DNA from: Deltaproteobacteria bacterium
GTDB lineage: Bacteria; Desulfobacterota; Desulfuromonadia; Desulfuromonadales; JAAYDE01
Length of the DNA: 64,000 nucleotides
Direction of reading: 5' to 3'
Assembly: GCA_012729375.1 (NCBI GenBank)
Contig: JAAYDE010000087.1
Location: forward strand, 1 to 64,000
A model generated the notes under the pieces. The model did not search any database, was not told the DNA's origin, and was given only the letters and a program-made list of their open reading frames with translations. This document shows positions 43,232 through 54,754 of the stretch, piece after piece. Position numbers and translations under genes: made by a program. Positions within the stretch are counted from its first letter, which is position 1, and each line of letters opens with the position of its first letter.

Positions 43232-43406
43232 CAAAACGACAGAAAACAATCGGGCCTTTAACCCCTGGAAAAACAAGGATCAGGCCTTTTGCTCCAGGTG
43301 TGAAAACCCCGCAGGCACAGCCTATACGACCGCAGGAGAACCTCTGAGAAATCTTTCACACTCCGATATCCGATAAGAACCAAAGGCGCCGATGGTTCCC
43401 TTTCCC

Positions 43407-43853
43407 TCACTCCACGGCGGTGACGGAAACTCTGGCCTGGGCGATGACGCCGGCCTCCAGCTTAATGGCCACTTCATGCTCGCCGAGGCTTTTGATCGGC
43501 TCTGCCAGCTGAATCTTCTTGCGGTCGATGTCGATGCCGCCCTCGGCAAGTTTGGCGGCGATCTCCTGAGAGGTGACGGAGCCGAAGAGTTTTCCCTCCT
43601 CGCCGGCGCGAAGTTCAAAAACGCAGTTAAAGGCTTCGATCCTCTCTTTAAGAATAGTGGCCTGCTGGGTCACCAGTTGCAGTTTTCTTTCCATCTGCCG
43701 TTTCTGATGTTCCAATTCCTTGACGTTGCGGGTATTGGCGAGAATCGCCAGGGAACGTGGAATCAGGTAGTTGCGGGCGTACCCCGGCTTAACGTTGACC
43801 AGATCGCCGATCTGGCCCAGTCCCTCGATATTTTCCTTTAAAATGATCTGCAT
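43407..43853 (-). CDS. rplI: 50S ribosomal protein L9
   Basis: MQIILKENIEGLGQIGDLVNVKPGYARNYLIP. Confidence 0.98.
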   Translation of the reverse strand: MQIILKENIEGLGQIGDLVNVKPGYARNYLIPRSLAILANTRNVKELEHQKRQMERKLQLVTQQATILKERIEAFNCVFELRAGEEGKLFGSVTSQEIAAKLAEGGIDIDRKKIQLAEPIKSLGEHEVAIKLEAGVIAQARVSVTAVE

Positions 43854-43881
43854 TATGATCCTCCCGGAATAGGTATTCTTT

Positions 43882-44823
43882 TTATTCCTCTTTTTTGATT
43901 TTTGGTGTACGAAAACCGATCCACATATCGAAGACGCCCATGCTGGTCACCAGCAGAGGAAGAGGATTGAGCAGGGCGGCCAGAAGGTAGCCGACAAACC
44001 TCAACCAGGGCGCAACCTGTTTCTTCCAGAAGAAGAAACTGATAATGGCCAGCCCTTGCAGATAGTAGATCGGCAGGACAACGACCAGCAGATTGAGGGA
44101 CAGCGTCACCACCACGCCGTTCCCGAAAAATGACCCGAAACCGCCGCCGATCAAGGCCCAGATCAGCCAGGGTGTAACCGCCCAGTCACGGAAGGCGGCG
44201 CCGCCGATCTTTCCGGCGCCCCCGGGGGACCAGTTCAGCAACAGCAAAACAAACAGAAACATCAAGCCATTGGCGACAACCGTCAGCGCGGGGTAGGTCC
44301 GGCGGACGAAGGATGCCATCCATTCAAGCATCTTTTCCAGTTCCGCCTGCTGCTGGGACGACAAGGCGGCTTCCGCGGCAATCTGTTTGGCCTCTTCCAG
44401 TTGAGATGCCACCTGCTTTTCCACCAGCCCGCCGGCTCCGCGGAGTTGATACCCCGCAAAGAAGAGACCGGCAGCCAACGTCACCGCGACAAGGGTGACA
44501 GCGACGGCCCGGTCCCAGGGCCATCCTTTCCGCAGCAGAAAAGGAAGACAAAAAGAACCGAGGCCGAAATGGAGAAGATAACCTCCGGCCTCGCCGAAAC
44601 CGCCGGCGAAAGCAAGCAGGGCGGTACTCATTCCAATCGCCGCACCGCCGCTCAAGGCGCCGCCGACCATATGCGCCCAGGCGGCGGGAAAGGGAATCAG
44701 CAGATGGATCAGCAGGTTCAGAAACGGCGCCAGATCGGCACCCAGAACCAGAAAAATAGTGGCTGCTGCGGCCAACAGCACCGGCCAGGCCCGTTGTCCC
44801 ATGCCGCTTCCCCTAAAGAACAC
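43882..44823 (-). CDS. DUF2232 membrane protein
   Basis: Multi-TM protein between rpsR and rplI, a common position for DUF2232. Confidence 0.8.
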   Translation of the reverse strand: MFFRGSGMGQRAWPVLLAAAATIFLVLGADLAPFLNLLIHLLIPFPAAWAHMVGGALSGGAAIGMSTALLAFAGGFGEAGGYLLHFGLGSFCLPFLLRKGWPWDRAVAVTLVAVTLAAGLFFAGYQLRGAGGLVEKQVASQLEEAKQIAAEAALSSQQQAELEKMLEWMASFVRRTYPALTVVANGLMFLFVLLLLNWSPGGAGKIGGAAFRDWAVTPWLIWALIGGGFGSFFGNGVVVTLSLNLLVVVLPIYYLQGLAIISFFFWKKQVAPWLRFVGYLLAALLNPLPLLVTSMGVFDMWIGFRTPKIKKEE

Positions 44824-44832
44824 GTTCAGATC

Positions 44833-45111
44833 TCAGCCGAAATGCTTTCCGGTAAAGGGCAGCAGGGCGATGTTGCGCGCCCGCTTGATGGCTTCGCAAA
44901 GCTTGCGCTGGTGCTTGGCACAATTGCCGGAAATACGGCGAGGAATGATCTTCCCTCTTTCAGTGAGGAAGTTGCGCAGGCCCTCGACATCCTTGTAGTC
45001 GATTCCCAGGGTCGCGTCGGCGCAGAAACGACAGCCTTTGCGCCGCCCCATGCGACGCCGGCCCGTGTCTGACGAAGATCTCTTGACGAAAGGTTTTTTC
45101 TCAAAAGCCAT
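44833..45111 (-). CDS. rpsR: 30S ribosomal protein S18
   Basis: [19 protein letters not shown]...[20 protein letters not shown]. Confidence 0.98.
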   Translation of the reverse strand: MAFEKKPFVKRSSSDTGRRRMGRRKGCRFCADATLGIDYKDVEGLRNFLTERGKIIPRRISGNCAKHQRKLCEAIKRARNIALLPFTGKHFG

Positions 45112-45160
45112 GATTAAAAACTCCTTTGCTTAGATTGAGATTCTCAAAAAAACTCAGCGA

Positions 45161-45559
45161 TCAGTCCTCTTCCTCTTCTTCACCGGCCTCCTCCACTTCG
45201 TCCGCGGAGGATTCCGCCGCCGGTGCCTCGCCGGCACCAGCGGCCGGCTGAGCCTGCGCTTCGGCAGGAACATACTTTTCAAGGTGGACGGACTGATACT
45301 TGAGAATCCCCTCATCCAGCCTCAGGCGTCTTTCAAATTCGGTGAGAGCGTCCGGAAGACAATCGAAAATCGCCAACACATAGGCTCCCTTGGTCTGTTT
45401 GGCCAAAGCATAGGCCAGACGGCGGACACCCCACTCCTCGATCTTGTGAATCACCGCATTCTGCTGGACCAGGATTTCCTTGTAACGGTCCAGCAACTGC
45501 TGGTAGGCGTCCCCGGTGGTTTCCGGATGGACAATGAAAATGGTTTCGTAGGTACGCAT
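45161..45559 (-). CDS. rpsF: 30S ribosomal protein S6
   Basis: MRTYETIFIVHPE; start trimmed; acidic C-terminal extension. Confidence 0.96.
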   Translation of the reverse strand: MRTYETIFIVHPETTGDAYQQLLDRYKEILVQQNAVIHKIEEWGVRRLAYALAKQTKGAYVLAIFDCLPDALTEFERRLRLDEGILKYQSVHLEKYVPAEAQAQPAAGAGEAPAAESSADEVEEAGEEEEED

Positions 45560-45714
45560 GAAACAAACCTCCTCTCGGGTTTCAAGCCCCGGTCCCGCCC
45601 GGAGCAAGGAGCAATAGCGCCGGTCCGCAAAGTCCGGCCGGCAGTTGAGGGGGGAACCGATTCCCCCAAAAGATTCAACTGTTATCCTTCACTGATCTTA
45701 TTCAGGCAACAACA

Positions 45715-45742
45715 GCGATAGCCGGATTTCTCCGGCTATCGC
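45715..45742. terminator. Hairpin (possible terminator lacking a U-tract) after hppA
   Basis: Perfect 12-bp stem GCGATAGCCGGA-TTTC-TCCGGCTATCGC. Confidence 0.45.
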
Positions 45743-45772
45743 CATCCTGAACCAACAGGTGCACGATGATCC

Positions 45773-47782
45773 TTAGACAAGCAAGGGAGCGATGACCAAG
45801 GCGATAACGCTCATCAGCTTGATCAGGATGTTCATCGCCGGGCCGGAGGTGTCCTTGAAGGGGTCGCCGACGGTATCACCGACCACGGCCGCCTTGTGGG
45901 CGTCGGTCCCCTTCTTCTCCCCGGCCAGGGATCCTTTTTCGATATATTTCTTGGCGTTGTCCCAAGCGCCACCGCCGTTGGCCATCATCAGCGCCAGCAT
46001 GACGCCGGCCAGGGTGGCGCCGGCCAACATGCCGCCGAGAGCTTCCTTGCCAAGGATGAAGCCGACCAGAACCGGAGAAACCACCGCGGTAAGGCCAGGC
46101 AGGATCATCTCCTTCAGGGCGGCTTTGGCCGAAATGTCAACGCATTTTTCCGACTCCGGCTTGACCCCTTCCTTGCCTTCCAGAAGGCCGGGTATCTCGC
46201 GGAACTGGCGGCGGATTTCTTCAACCATCTTGCCGGCAGCGCGGCCGACGCTGGTCATGGTCAGAGCACCGATGAAGAAGGGGAGGATCCCGCCGATGAG
46301 CAGGCCGACCACGGTCAGGGGATTGATCAGGTTGATGGTTTCGAGGCCGACGGTGGTGGCGTAGGCGGAGAAGAGCGCCAAAGCGGTCAAGGCTGCCGAG
46401 CCGATGGCAAAGCCTTTGCCCATAGCTGCGGTGGTATTGCCGAGAGCGTCGAGACCATCGGTGATTTCCCGAACCTGGGGACCGAGACCGGCCATTTCGG
46501 TGATGCCGCCGGCGTTGTCGGCGATCGGGCCGTAACCGTCCACCGTCATGGTGACGCCGACCGTGGCCAGCATGCCGACGGCAGCGATGCCGATGCCGTA
46601 GAGGCCGGCGCAGAAATTGGCGATCAAAATAGCCGCGCAGATGATCAGAACCGGCACCGCGCAGCTCTCAAGGCCGACAGCCAGGCCATGGATAATGTTG
46701 GTGGCCGGGCCGGTTTTGCTGGCCAGGGCGATGCGGCGCACCGGAGCGCCGGCGGTGTAATATTCGGTGACCAGACCGATGGCGACGCCGCCGATAGTGC
46801 CGGAGACGATGGCCAGAAAAACGCCGGCCTTGATCCCCATGGCCAGAATCACCAGGAAGGACACCGCCAGGAAAAGCCCCGCGGCGATGAGCGTGGTACC
46901 ACGCAACGCCTCGGCGGGATCCCGATCCTTGAGGTATTTCATGGAGAAGATGCCGAACAGGGAGAAGACCAGACCGGTCATGGCCAGCACCAGGGGGAGC
47001 AGCATGGCCATTGACTGGATATTGTCGCCGGAGCCGAGTTGGGACAACAGGGCCGGGCTGGCGGCGGCGGCGATGGCGATCGTGGCGATGATGGAGCCGA
47101 CATAGGATTCGAAGATATCGGCACCCATGCCGGCGGTGTCGCCGACACAGTCGCCGACGTTGTCGGCGATGACGCCCGGATTGCGCGGGTCGTCTTCAGG
47201 GATTCCCGCTTCCACCTTGCCGACCAGGTCGGCGCCGACATCGGCGGCTTTCGTGTAAATGCCGCCGCCGACACGGGCAAACAGGGCGATTGACGAGGCG
47301 CCCATGGCGAAACCGTTGATGTAGCTTGCCGTCACCGGATCATGGCCGAAAAAGGCGTAGGCGATGCCGACGCCGACCAAACCCAGGGAAGCGACGGACA
47401 GGCCCATGACCGCGCCGCCGTTGTAGGAAATCCACAGGGCCTTGGCCTGGCCGCCGGTGCGGGCCGCTTCCGAGGTGCGCACGTTGGCCCGGGTGGCGGC
47501 CTCCATGCCGACATAACCACAGAACATGGAGCAGAGGGCACCACCGACAAAGGCCAGCGCGGTCTGGTAACCCATGCTGACCAGAATCAGCAGGAAAACC
47601 ACGGCGATGAAGATGCCGAGGATGCGGTATTCACGATTGAGAAAGGCCATGGCGCCACGGTGAATGGCGTCGGAAATCTCTCTCATGACTTCATTGCCGA
47701 CAGGCTCCGCCTTGATCTTGAAATAGATGGCGACGGCGACGCCAAAACCGATCAGTCCTAAAACCAGGGCCAAGATTTCCAT
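45773..47782 (-). CDS. hppA: Membrane-bound ion-translocating pyrophosphatase, K+-dependent type
   Basis: [42 protein letters not shown]. Confidence 0.95.
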   Translation of the reverse strand: MEILALVLGLIGFGVAVAIYFKIKAEPVGNEVMREISDAIHRGAMAFLNREYRILGIFIAVVFLLILVSMGYQTALAFVGGALCSMFCGYVGMEAATRANVRTSEAARTGGQAKALWISYNGGAVMGLSVASLGLVGVGIAYAFFGHDPVTASYINGFAMGASSIALFARVGGGIYTKAADVGADLVGKVEAGIPEDDPRNPGVIADNVGDCVGDTAGMGADIFESYVGSIIATIAIAAAASPALLSQLGSGDNIQSMAMLLPLVLAMTGLVFSLFGIFSMKYLKDRDPAEALRGTTLIAAGLFLAVSFLVILAMGIKAGVFLAIVSGTIGGVAIGLVTEYYTAGAPVRRIALASKTGPATNIIHGLAVGLESCAVPVLIICAAILIANFCAGLYGIGIAAVGMLATVGVTMTVDGYGPIADNAGGITEMAGLGPQVREITDGLDALGNTTAAMGKGFAIGSAALTALALFSAYATTVGLETINLINPLTVVGLLIGGILPFFIGALTMTSVGRAAGKMVEEIRRQFREIPGLLEGKEGVKPESEKCVDISAKAALKEMILPGLTAVVSPVLVGFILGKEALGGMLAGATLAGVMLALMMANGGGAWDNAKKYIEKGSLAGEKKGTDAHKAAVVGDTVGDPFKDTSGPAMNILIKLMSVIALVIAPLLV

Positions 47783-47804
47783 GTTCGACTCCTTCCCTCC
47801 TTCG

Positions 47805-48386
47805 TTAGATGAGTTTCAACATGTCGCAATTGCTGAACTCGTTCATGGCCTTGTCGATCCCACGGCAGACCAGGGCTGCCGTGGCTCGGGCGGCAGTTTC
47901 CAAGATAAAGTCGAGATGTTTCCGTTCGGAAGAGGAAAAACCCCGTAGCACATAATCGGCAACGTCTTCCCCTTCGGCGGGACGACCGATTCCCAGCCGG
48001 ACCCTGGCAAACTCACCGCTGCCCAGCACCCGGCTGATATGTCTCAATCCGTTGTGCCCGCCATGCCCGCCACCGGGCCGGATTCGCAGGAAACCAAAGG
48101 GGAGATCGATATCGTCATGAATCACGATCAGGTCAGCGGCCACTAAGCACAAACCGGCCACAGCCGCTCCCACCGAGGCGCCGCTGAGATTCATGAAGGT
48201 TTGCGGTAAAAGGAACGCCGCCTCTTCACCATCCACCCGGCCGACCCCGAAGATCCCCTGATAGCTTTTCCTCTTCAGGGGAATGTTCCAATCCCGCGCC
48301 AACCGCAGAACGGTCATGAAACCGATATTGTGACGGGTCTCCGCATAGCGTTCGCCGGGGTTCCCCAAACCGACAACCAGCTTCAA
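47805..48386 (-). CDS. pth: Peptidyl-tRNA hydrolase
   Basis: [23 protein letters not shown]. Confidence 0.97.
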   Translation of the reverse strand: MKLVVGLGNPGERYAETRHNIGFMTVLRLARDWNIPLKRKSYQGIFGVGRVDGEEAAFLLPQTFMNLSGASVGAAVAGLCLVAADLIVIHDDIDLPFGFLRIRPGGGHGGHNGLRHISRVLGSGEFARVRLGIGRPAEGEDVADYVLRGFSSSERKHLDFILETAARATAALVCRGIDKAMNEFSNCDMLKLI

Positions 48387-48416
48387 GGGCTAGCCTTCCG
48401 GGCCGTCCAGCAACCG

Positions 48417-49052
48417 TCAGTCTCCCGTCTTCGCCTCGGCGGCGCCTTCGGTCGCGGCAGCGCCGGCCTCTTGTTCGCCTTCAACCTCTTCCTTGGCGGG
48501 GGCGGCCACGCTGACCACGGCAAAGTTCTCTTCGTGGGTCGATTCTACCCCGGAAGGGAAGACGATATCGGCAACATGAATCGAATCGCCGATTTCCAAA
48601 GGGGCCACATTGATTTCGATGAAAGGCGGAACTTCCGACGGCAGACAACGGATCTCCAGTTCCTTGACGATGACCTGGAGAATGCCGCCGGACTTTTCCC
48701 CGACCGCCTTGCCGACCAGCTTGACGGGAACGAGCAATATGGCCTTTTTGGTCAGGTCGATCGCCTGGAAATCGGCGTGCAGGAACTGGCGGGAAAGGGC
48801 ATTCCTCTGAATGTCCTTGACGATGACCACCTTGTCGTCAAAAGGCCCGTCCCCGTGCAGACGAATCAGCGTATTCAAGCCAGCCTCCGTGGCCAAGGCT
48901 TTTTTCAGCTCTTTGGGGTCGACGGAAAGGGAACAGGTCTCCAGTCCCTTGCCGTAGAAAACCGCCGGAATCATTTCGCGGCGCCGCAGGGCGCGGGCCG
49001 CACCTTTGCCGCAGTCGTCGCGGCGGAAAACATTGAGGGTTGATTCTGCCAT
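48417..49052 (-). CDS. rplY: 50S ribosomal protein L25/Ctc
   Basis: L25 N-terminus and TL5-type C-terminal domain; adjacent to pth/prs. Confidence 0.95.
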   Translation of the reverse strand: MAESTLNVFRRDDCGKGAARALRRREMIPAVFYGKGLETCSLSVDPKELKKALATEAGLNTLIRLHGDGPFDDKVVIVKDIQRNALSRQFLHADFQAIDLTKKAILLVPVKLVGKAVGEKSGGILQVIVKELEIRCLPSEVPPFIEINVAPLEIGDSIHVADIVFPSGVESTHEENFAVVSVAAPAKEEVEGEQEAGAAATEGAAEAKTGD

Positions 49053-49109
49053 TATTTGAGTATTCCTCCATCTTCGAGAAGTAACATCGCCTGACGCCCT
49101 GGTGGCGAA

Positions 49110-50048
49110 TCAGACGAAAAGGGAACTTACCGACTGATCGTTATTGATGCGGCGGATCGCCTCGCCAAGCAGGTCGGCTACAGACAAACAACGTATCTTG
49201 GGGCATTTTTCCTGTTTGTCCGCACAGGGAATGGTGTTGGTCACTACCACTTCCTTGAGCGAACTGCGTTCAATCCGCTCCAGAGCCGGCCCGGAAAACA
49301 CGGCGTGGGTGGCGCAGCCGTAAACCTCCAGCGCCCCTTTGGCGACAAGGGCCTCCGCCGCCTGGCACAAAGTCCCCGCCGTGTCGATCATGTCATCGAC
49401 GATGATACAGATCTTGCCTTCCACTTCACCGATGACATTCATGATCTCGGAGACATTCGGCTTGTTGCGGCGCTTGTCGATAATGGCCAGGCTGGCGTTG
49501 AGGCGTTTGGCGTAAGCGCGCGCCCGCTCGGCGCCGCCGGCGTCTGGAGAGACAACCACCACCCCTTCCCGAAAGCGGGACTGGAGATCGCCGAGAATGA
49601 TCGGCGCCGCGTAGAGGTTGTCGACGGGGATATTGAAAAAGCCCTGGATCTGGCCGGCATGGAGATCCATGGTCAAAATCCGTTGGGCGCCGCTGACGGA
49701 GATCATGTCCGCCACCAACTTGGCGGTGATGGGAGTGCGGGGGGCCACCTTGCGGTCTTGGCGGGCGTAGCCGAAATAGGGGATGACGGCGTCGATGCGC
49801 GCCGGCGAAGCCCTCTTCAAAGCGTCCATCATCACCAACAGTTCCATCAGATTGTTGTTGGTCGGGGTACAGGTGGACTGGATGACATAGACATCCGCGC
49901 CACGGACGTTTTCCTGAATCTCCACCTGGATCTCACCGTCGGAAAAGGTTTTGACTTTAGCCTTCCCCAGGGGAAGATCCAGAGTGTCGCAGATATCCTG
50001 CGCCAGACGGGGATTTGAATTGCCGGTGAAAATCTTCAGATTTCCCAT
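49110..50048 (-). CDS. prs: Ribose-phosphate pyrophosphokinase
   Basis: [43 protein letters not shown]. Confidence 0.97.
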   Translation of the reverse strand: MGNLKIFTGNSNPRLAQDICDTLDLPLGKAKVKTFSDGEIQVEIQENVRGADVYVIQSTCTPTNNNLMELLVMMDALKRASPARIDAVIPYFGYARQDRKVAPRTPITAKLVADMISVSGAQRILTMDLHAGQIQGFFNIPVDNLYAAPIILGDLQSRFREGVVVVSPDAGGAERARAYAKRLNASLAIIDKRRNKPNVSEIMNVIGEVEGKICIIVDDMIDTAGTLCQAAEALVAKGALEVYGCATHAVFSGPALERIERSSLKEVVVTNTIPCADKQEKCPKIRCLSVADLLGEAIRRINNDQSVSSLFV

Positions 50049-50195
50049 GGGAACAAAACTCTTTTGCGGCTCTTGCAAAGCAAAGAAAAGTGTAGGCCAC
50101 GGCGCCACCGTGACCTAGAACAGGGCATCAATCGCAGCAGATCAGAAGCGGCGGACGCTGCCGTGCCGCCCTTTCCCGGTCTTCCCGCCCGATAC

Positions 50196-50270
50196 TGGCT
50201 GGGGCGCCAGGATTCGAACCTGGGAATGCCGGAATCAAAATCCGGTGCCTTACCGCTTGGCGACGCCCCA
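50196..50270 (-). tRNA. tRNA-Gln (anticodon TTG), encoded CCA
   Basis: TGGGGCG...CCGGA-TTTTGAT-TCCGG...GGTTCGAATCC...CGCCCCAGCCA; cloverleaf traced by hand. Confidence 0.93.
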
Positions 50271-50374
50271 TCGAGATTCACGATTGTATTTTATTAAAGC
50301 GGGTTCGCCGTGCTGGCTGCAATCAGCTTGTCTCCGTTCCGGCAAGCCCTTGACGTTTTTGATCCGCAACGAGC

Positions 50375-50415
50375 AAAAAAGCCCACCTCCGAAAGGCCAA
50401 ACCCGCCGGGTGGGC
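50375..50415 (-). terminator. Rho-independent terminator after ispE
   Basis: Minus strand GCCCACC...GGTGGGC-TTTTTT. Confidence 0.75.
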
Positions 50416-50426
50416 AACGTTTACCC

Positions 50427-51275
50427 TCAGGAACAGGGTTCGGCAGGAAAAACCTGCCAAGATGTAGTCCGGGCAAGCTCTTCACCGGCCCTGCGGGCCG
50501 CCGCCCGATCCCTGAACAGGCCGAAGACCGTGGGACCGCTCCCCGACATGAGAGCCCCGTCCGCGCCCGCCTTCAAAAGCCTTTTTTTGATATCCTTCAA
50601 AACCGGGTAGTACGTCAGCGTCACCTTCTCCAGATCGTTGTGGAGAAGGCGCAAAAGCCCGGAATAACAGCCGACGAACCGCGCTAGATTAGCTTCATCC
50701 CCTTTTGATGTCAATACCAAATTTCGATAAACCCAGGCCGTTGACACGGCGAATCCAGGGTTTACCAGCAGATAGCCGACATCCGGACGAATGGAAAAAG
50801 GACGCAGCCGCTCACCGATGCCTTCCGCCAAAGCCGCCCCCCCACGGATGAAAAAAGGCACATCGGCCCCCAATGACAAGCCCATTTTCGCCAGGGCGAA
50901 ATCATCGAAGCCGAGGGCAAGCATGCCGTTGACTGCTTTCAGTACCGCGGCGGCATCGGAAGACCCCCCGCCGAGGCCGGCCGCCACCGGAATCTTTTTG
51001 TCGATTTCGATGTCCACGACGGCGCGGACGCCAGCCTCCCGCAAGATCAGCCGGGCGGCTCGGGCGGCGATATTCTCGGTTCCCTCGGCAAGGTCCACCC
51101 CGGAGCAGCCGACCGTCACCCCATCCCCCGCGCCGACAAGGATCCGAATCCGGTCACAGAGGTTGATCTGCTGCATGACCATGCGCAGTTCATGGTAGCC
51201 GTCGGCGCGGCGGCCCAGAACATGAAGGCAGAGATTGATCTTGGCCGGCGCCGAAAAGATACCTTCCTTTGTCAA
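50427..51275 (-). CDS. ispE: 4-diphosphocytidyl-2-C-methyl-D-erythritol kinase
   Basis: APAKINLCLHVLGRRADGYHEL, PVAAGLGGGSSDAAAVL. Confidence 0.96.
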   Translation of the reverse strand: MTKEGIFSAPAKINLCLHVLGRRADGYHELRMVMQQINLCDRIRILVGAGDGVTVGCSGVDLAEGTENIAARAARLILREAGVRAVVDIEIDKKIPVAAGLGGGSSDAAAVLKAVNGMLALGFDDFALAKMGLSLGADVPFFIRGGAALAEGIGERLRPFSIRPDVGYLLVNPGFAVSTAWVYRNLVLTSKGDEANLARFVGCYSGLLRLLHNDLEKVTLTYYPVLKDIKKRLLKAGADGALMSGSGPTVFGLFRDRAAARRAGEELARTTSWQVFPAEPCS

Positions 51276-51306
51276 AGCTTTCCTTGCCTCCAGGCTGAAG
51301 ACCGAC

Positions 51307-51702
51307 CTATTCCCAGCGTCCGCTGTCCTGTTTGCGCATGACGATATATTCGATGCGTCCCTGGTCGTTGATGAAGGAAGAGAGCAGCCAGCTGACCACG
51401 CTGACGATCAGGGAGCCGAGCAGCCCGGCACCGAAACCGTCCACATGGAAACCGCCGACCACTCCGGAAACCATCAGCAGCAGAAAGGCATTGATGACGA
51501 AAGTGAAAAGCCCCAGGGTCACCAGGTTGAGCGGCAGGGTGAGAATGAGCAGGATGGGGCGGAAAAAAGCATTGAGAAAACCGAGCAGGCCGGCCGCCAG
51601 AAGAGCCGATAAAAAGCCGTCGACGCGGATACCGGCGATCAGATAGGAGGCCGCCATCACCGCCAGCGCCAGGAACAACCAACGTATGAGCAATCCTTTC
51701 AT
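51307..51702 (-). CDS. Phage-holin-family (DUF360-like) membrane protein
   Basis: MKGLLIRWLFLALAVMAASYLIAGIRVDGF...NAFFRPILLILTLPLNLVTLGLFTFVINAFLL. Confidence 0.85.
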   Translation of the reverse strand: MKGLLIRWLFLALAVMAASYLIAGIRVDGFLSALLAAGLLGFLNAFFRPILLILTLPLNLVTLGLFTFVINAFLLLMVSGVVGGFHVDGFGAGLLGSLIVSVVSWLLSSFINDQGRIEYIVMRKQDSGRWE

Positions 51703-51873
51703 GTTCTTCTCCCGAATTCGACATGGAAAAGGGGCCCCGCCAAACAAAACCGCCCGGGGGTGCAAAACAGGGGATGATCCCGAAGGAGAAAACAGTTTAG
51801 AATAATCTTCGCCAAAACTGAACCTCTTCTGCGGAAATCTTCCGTTTTTTACCTATTGTCAGAGGAATGATGC

Positions 51874-52530
51874 ATGAAATTGATTCTCGTGCGCCACGGC
51901 GAAACCGAGGCCAACCTGCAGAAAATCATTCAAGGGCAGCAGCCGGGGGAGTTGAGCGCCGAGGGCCGCCTTCAGGCCCGGCTTCTGGGAGAGCGCCTAC
52001 GCCGGGAAAGGATCGACCATTTTTGGGCGAGCCCGTTGCGCCGGGTCGTCCAGACCGCCGCCGCCGTCATTCATCACCACCTTATCGACATCATCCCGAT
52101 GCCGGAACTCATGGAGAGGCACTTCGGTCTTCTCGAAGGCAAGGGTTTTGAGGATTATTTTCTCGCTCTGGAAAAGAGCGGGCTCCCTTTCCACCTCTTC
52201 CGCCCACCCGGCGGGGAATCGCTGGGGGATGTGGAAGAACGCCTCGCTTACGTGGTGAACCGCCTGCACCGCATCCCCCAGGGGGAGACCCTGGTTCTGG
52301 CCGCCCACAGCGTCATCAACAAGGTCCTGCTCAGAATCCTCCTGCACAAAGGAATCGAGGAATGGGACGCCATCCGCCAGGACAACGGTTGCGTCAACAT
52401 CCTGCACCGGAACGAGAAGAGCGGCGCAATGGAAGCGGAACTGCTCAACTGCACCCGCCATCTGCAGGCCAGAGAAGCCGTGCCGGCCGCGGCCCGGGGC
52501 GGCAACCTTTCCTCAAAGACCGCGCCATGA
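51874..52530 (+). CDS. Histidine phosphatase family protein
   Basis: MKLILVRHGETEANLQKIIQGQ. Confidence 0.9.
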   Translation: MKLILVRHGETEANLQKIIQGQQPGELSAEGRLQARLLGERLRRERIDHFWASPLRRVVQTAAAVIHHHLIDIIPMPELMERHFGLLEGKGFEDYFLALEKSGLPFHLFRPPGGESLGDVEERLAYVVNRLHRIPQGETLVLAAHSVINKVLLRILLHKGIEEWDAIRQDNGCVNILHRNEKSGAMEAELLNCTRHLQAREAVPAAARGGNLSSKTAP

Positions 52531-52692
52531 GGTCTTTCCCCCGGCAGCGGAGCCCCAACCCCGCCCCGACTTTCGCCGCCCTGCGCTCCGGCCGCGTCTC
52601 TTCACCCCTGGACAGAAAAAAATTCGGGTGGTAGCATTTCAGCCCACAAACGGAATCGCCCTAAAATATATATAAGAACGAGGAGAGGGAAA

Positions 52693-53256
52693 ATGAATCG
52701 TCCATTTACCGCCCTGGGCGCCCTTGTCATCGCTGCGGCGCTGCTGGCCGGCACTCCGGTCCGGGCCGAACACAAGGTCGGCAGACTTTCGCTGACGCCC
52801 ATGGTCGGCGGCTATGTTTTCGAAGGCAACCAGGACCAGAAAAACGCCCCGGCCGCGACCCTGGCCCTCGGTTTCAACTACACACCCAACTGGGGAACCG
52901 AATTCGCCCTCGCCTACGTCGATTCGGAAAACAAAACGGGACGCAAGGGGGATGTGGATGTCGGCCAGATCCGCTGGGACGTCCTCTATCATTTCCTGCC
53001 GGGCAGCCCCGTCATTCCCTATCTGGCCGCCGGTCTCGGCTCCCTCATCACCAATCCCGACCGGGGCGACACCGACGCCGACTTCATGGTCAACTACGGC
53101 GGTGGGCTGAAATTCTTCATTGCCGAAAACCTGGCCCTGCGGGCCGATATCCGCCACATCTACGAAGTCGATGATCAATACAACAATTTGATCTACAGCG
53201 CCGGCCTGGTTTTCCAGATCGCGCCCCGCAAACCGGCCGACGGTGGCAACCGCTGA
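52693..53256 (+). CDS. Outer membrane beta-barrel protein
   Basis: Signal peptide; [14 protein letters not shown]; porin-like alternating pattern. Confidence 0.82.
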   Translation: MNRPFTALGALVIAAALLAGTPVRAEHKVGRLSLTPMVGGYVFEGNQDQKNAPAATLALGFNYTPNWGTEFALAYVDSENKTGRKGDVDVGQIRWDVLYHFLPGSPVIPYLAAGLGSLITNPDRGDTDADFMVNYGGGLKFFIAENLALRADIRHIYEVDDQYNNLIYSAGLVFQIAPRKPADGGNR

Positions 53257-53306
53257 CCGCGGCGGCTCCGTTTTCCCAACGCAAGTACCTGCCAAGGGGC
53301 AAAAAA

Positions 53307-54332
53307 ATGAGTCAGAAAATCCTCGTCACCGGCGCCGCTGGATTCATCGGCTTTCACCTGGCCAAACGCCTCATCGGGGACGGCCACGAGGTGGCCGGGC
53401 TCGACAACCTCAACGACTATTACGACGTCAACCTCAAAAAAAACCGCCTGGCTCTGCTGGAGGATCTACCGGGTTTCCGCTTTCACAAGCTCGATCTGGC
53501 CGACAGGGCTGGCATCGCCGCTCTTTTTGCCAGGGAAGGATTCGAGCTGGTGGCCCACCTGGCGGCCCAGGCGGGGGTCCGCTACTCCCTCACCAACCCC
53601 CACGCCTACGTCGACAGCAATCTGGTCGGCTTCATGAACATCCTCGAAGCCTGCCGCCACCACCAGGTTCGCCATCTGACCTACGCCTCCTCGTCCTCGG
53701 TCTACGGCGCCAACACGCGGATGCCCTTTTCCATCCACCACAACGTCGATCATCCGGTCTCCCTCTACGCCGCCACCAAGAAGGCCAACGAACTGATGGC
53801 CCACACCTACTCCCATCTGTACGGCCTGGCCACCACCGGCCTGCGTTTCTTCACCGTCTACGGTCCCTGGGGAAGGCCGGACATGGCGCTTTTTCTGTTT
53901 ACCGACGCCATCCTCAAGGGACGCCCCATCGAGGTCTACAACCACGGCCGCATGCAGAGGGATTTCACCTACATCGACGACATCATCGAAGGGGTGGTGC
54001 GGGTGCTGTTCCGCACCGCCGCCGCTAACCCGGAGTGGGACGGCGCCGCCCCCGACCCCGGCACCAGCAAGGCCCCCTACCGCCTCTACAACATCGGCAA
54101 CAACAACCCCGTGGAACTGATGGATCTCATCGCCGTCCTGGAACAAAAGCTCGGACGAAGCGCTGAAAAGATCATGCTCCCCCTGCAGCCCGGCGACGTT
54201 CCCGCCACCTACGCCGACGTGGATGACCTGATCCGCGACGTCGGCTTCAAGCCGGCCACCCCCATCGGCACCGGCATCAGCCGCTTCGTCGACTGGTACC
54301 GGTCATACTTCGGCCTCCAGAAGCAGGCATAG
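53307..54332 (+). CDS. NAD-dependent epimerase (UDP-glucuronate 4-epimerase-like)
   Basis: [46 protein letters not shown]. Confidence 0.92.
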   Translation: MSQKILVTGAAGFIGFHLAKRLIGDGHEVAGLDNLNDYYDVNLKKNRLALLEDLPGFRFHKLDLADRAGIAALFAREGFELVAHLAAQAGVRYSLTNPHAYVDSNLVGFMNILEACRHHQVRHLTYASSSSVYGANTRMPFSIHHNVDHPVSLYAATKKANELMAHTYSHLYGLATTGLRFFTVYGPWGRPDMALFLFTDAILKGRPIEVYNHGRMQRDFTYIDDIIEGVVRVLFRTAAANPEWDGAAPDPGTSKAPYRLYNIGNNNPVELMDLIAVLEQKLGRSAEKIMLPLQPGDVPATYADVDDLIRDVGFKPATPIGTGISRFVDWYRSYFGLQKQA

Positions 54333-54337
54333 CGCCC

Positions 54338-54745
54338 ATGCCCCGCGAACGCTCCTATACCCTGACCGTGCGCTACGCCGAAACCGACGCCCAGGGAGTG
54401 GTCCATCACGCCAATTACTTGATCTGGTTCGAGGAAGGGCGCTCGGAATTCCTGCGCCAGATGGGGATGAACTACAGCGACATCGAACGCGCCGGCTTCT
54501 TCGTGGTCGTTGCCCACGCCGAGATCAACTACCGGGCGCCGGCCTTCTACGAGGACCGGGTGACGGTCACCACCTCGATCGAAAAGGCCCACCGCCGCCT
54601 GCTGGAGTTCGCCTACCGCGCCGTCAACCAGGACGGGGTGCTGCTCGCCGAAGGCCGTACTGTCCACGTCGTGATCGGCAAAGACCGCCGCCCGACCTCG
54701 CTGCCCGAGGAATGGCTGGAAAAGCTCGGCGGCCTGAACCGGTAG
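54338..54745 (+). CDS. Acyl-CoA thioesterase, YbgC/FadM family
   Basis: TVRYAETDAQGVVHHANYLIWFEEGRSEFLR. Confidence 0.92.
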   Translation: MPRERSYTLTVRYAETDAQGVVHHANYLIWFEEGRSEFLRQMGMNYSDIERAGFFVVVAHAEINYRAPAFYEDRVTVTTSIEKAHRRLLEFAYRAVNQDGVLLAEGRTVHVVIGKDRRPTSLPEEWLEKLGGLNR

Positions 54746-54754
54746 CCGCCGATT

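Noticed and set aside
43184-43276. Longer DnaB N-terminus
   Set aside because: The extension would be translated through a strong rho-independent terminator; a GTG with a good RBS at 43183 fits DnaB N-termini better.
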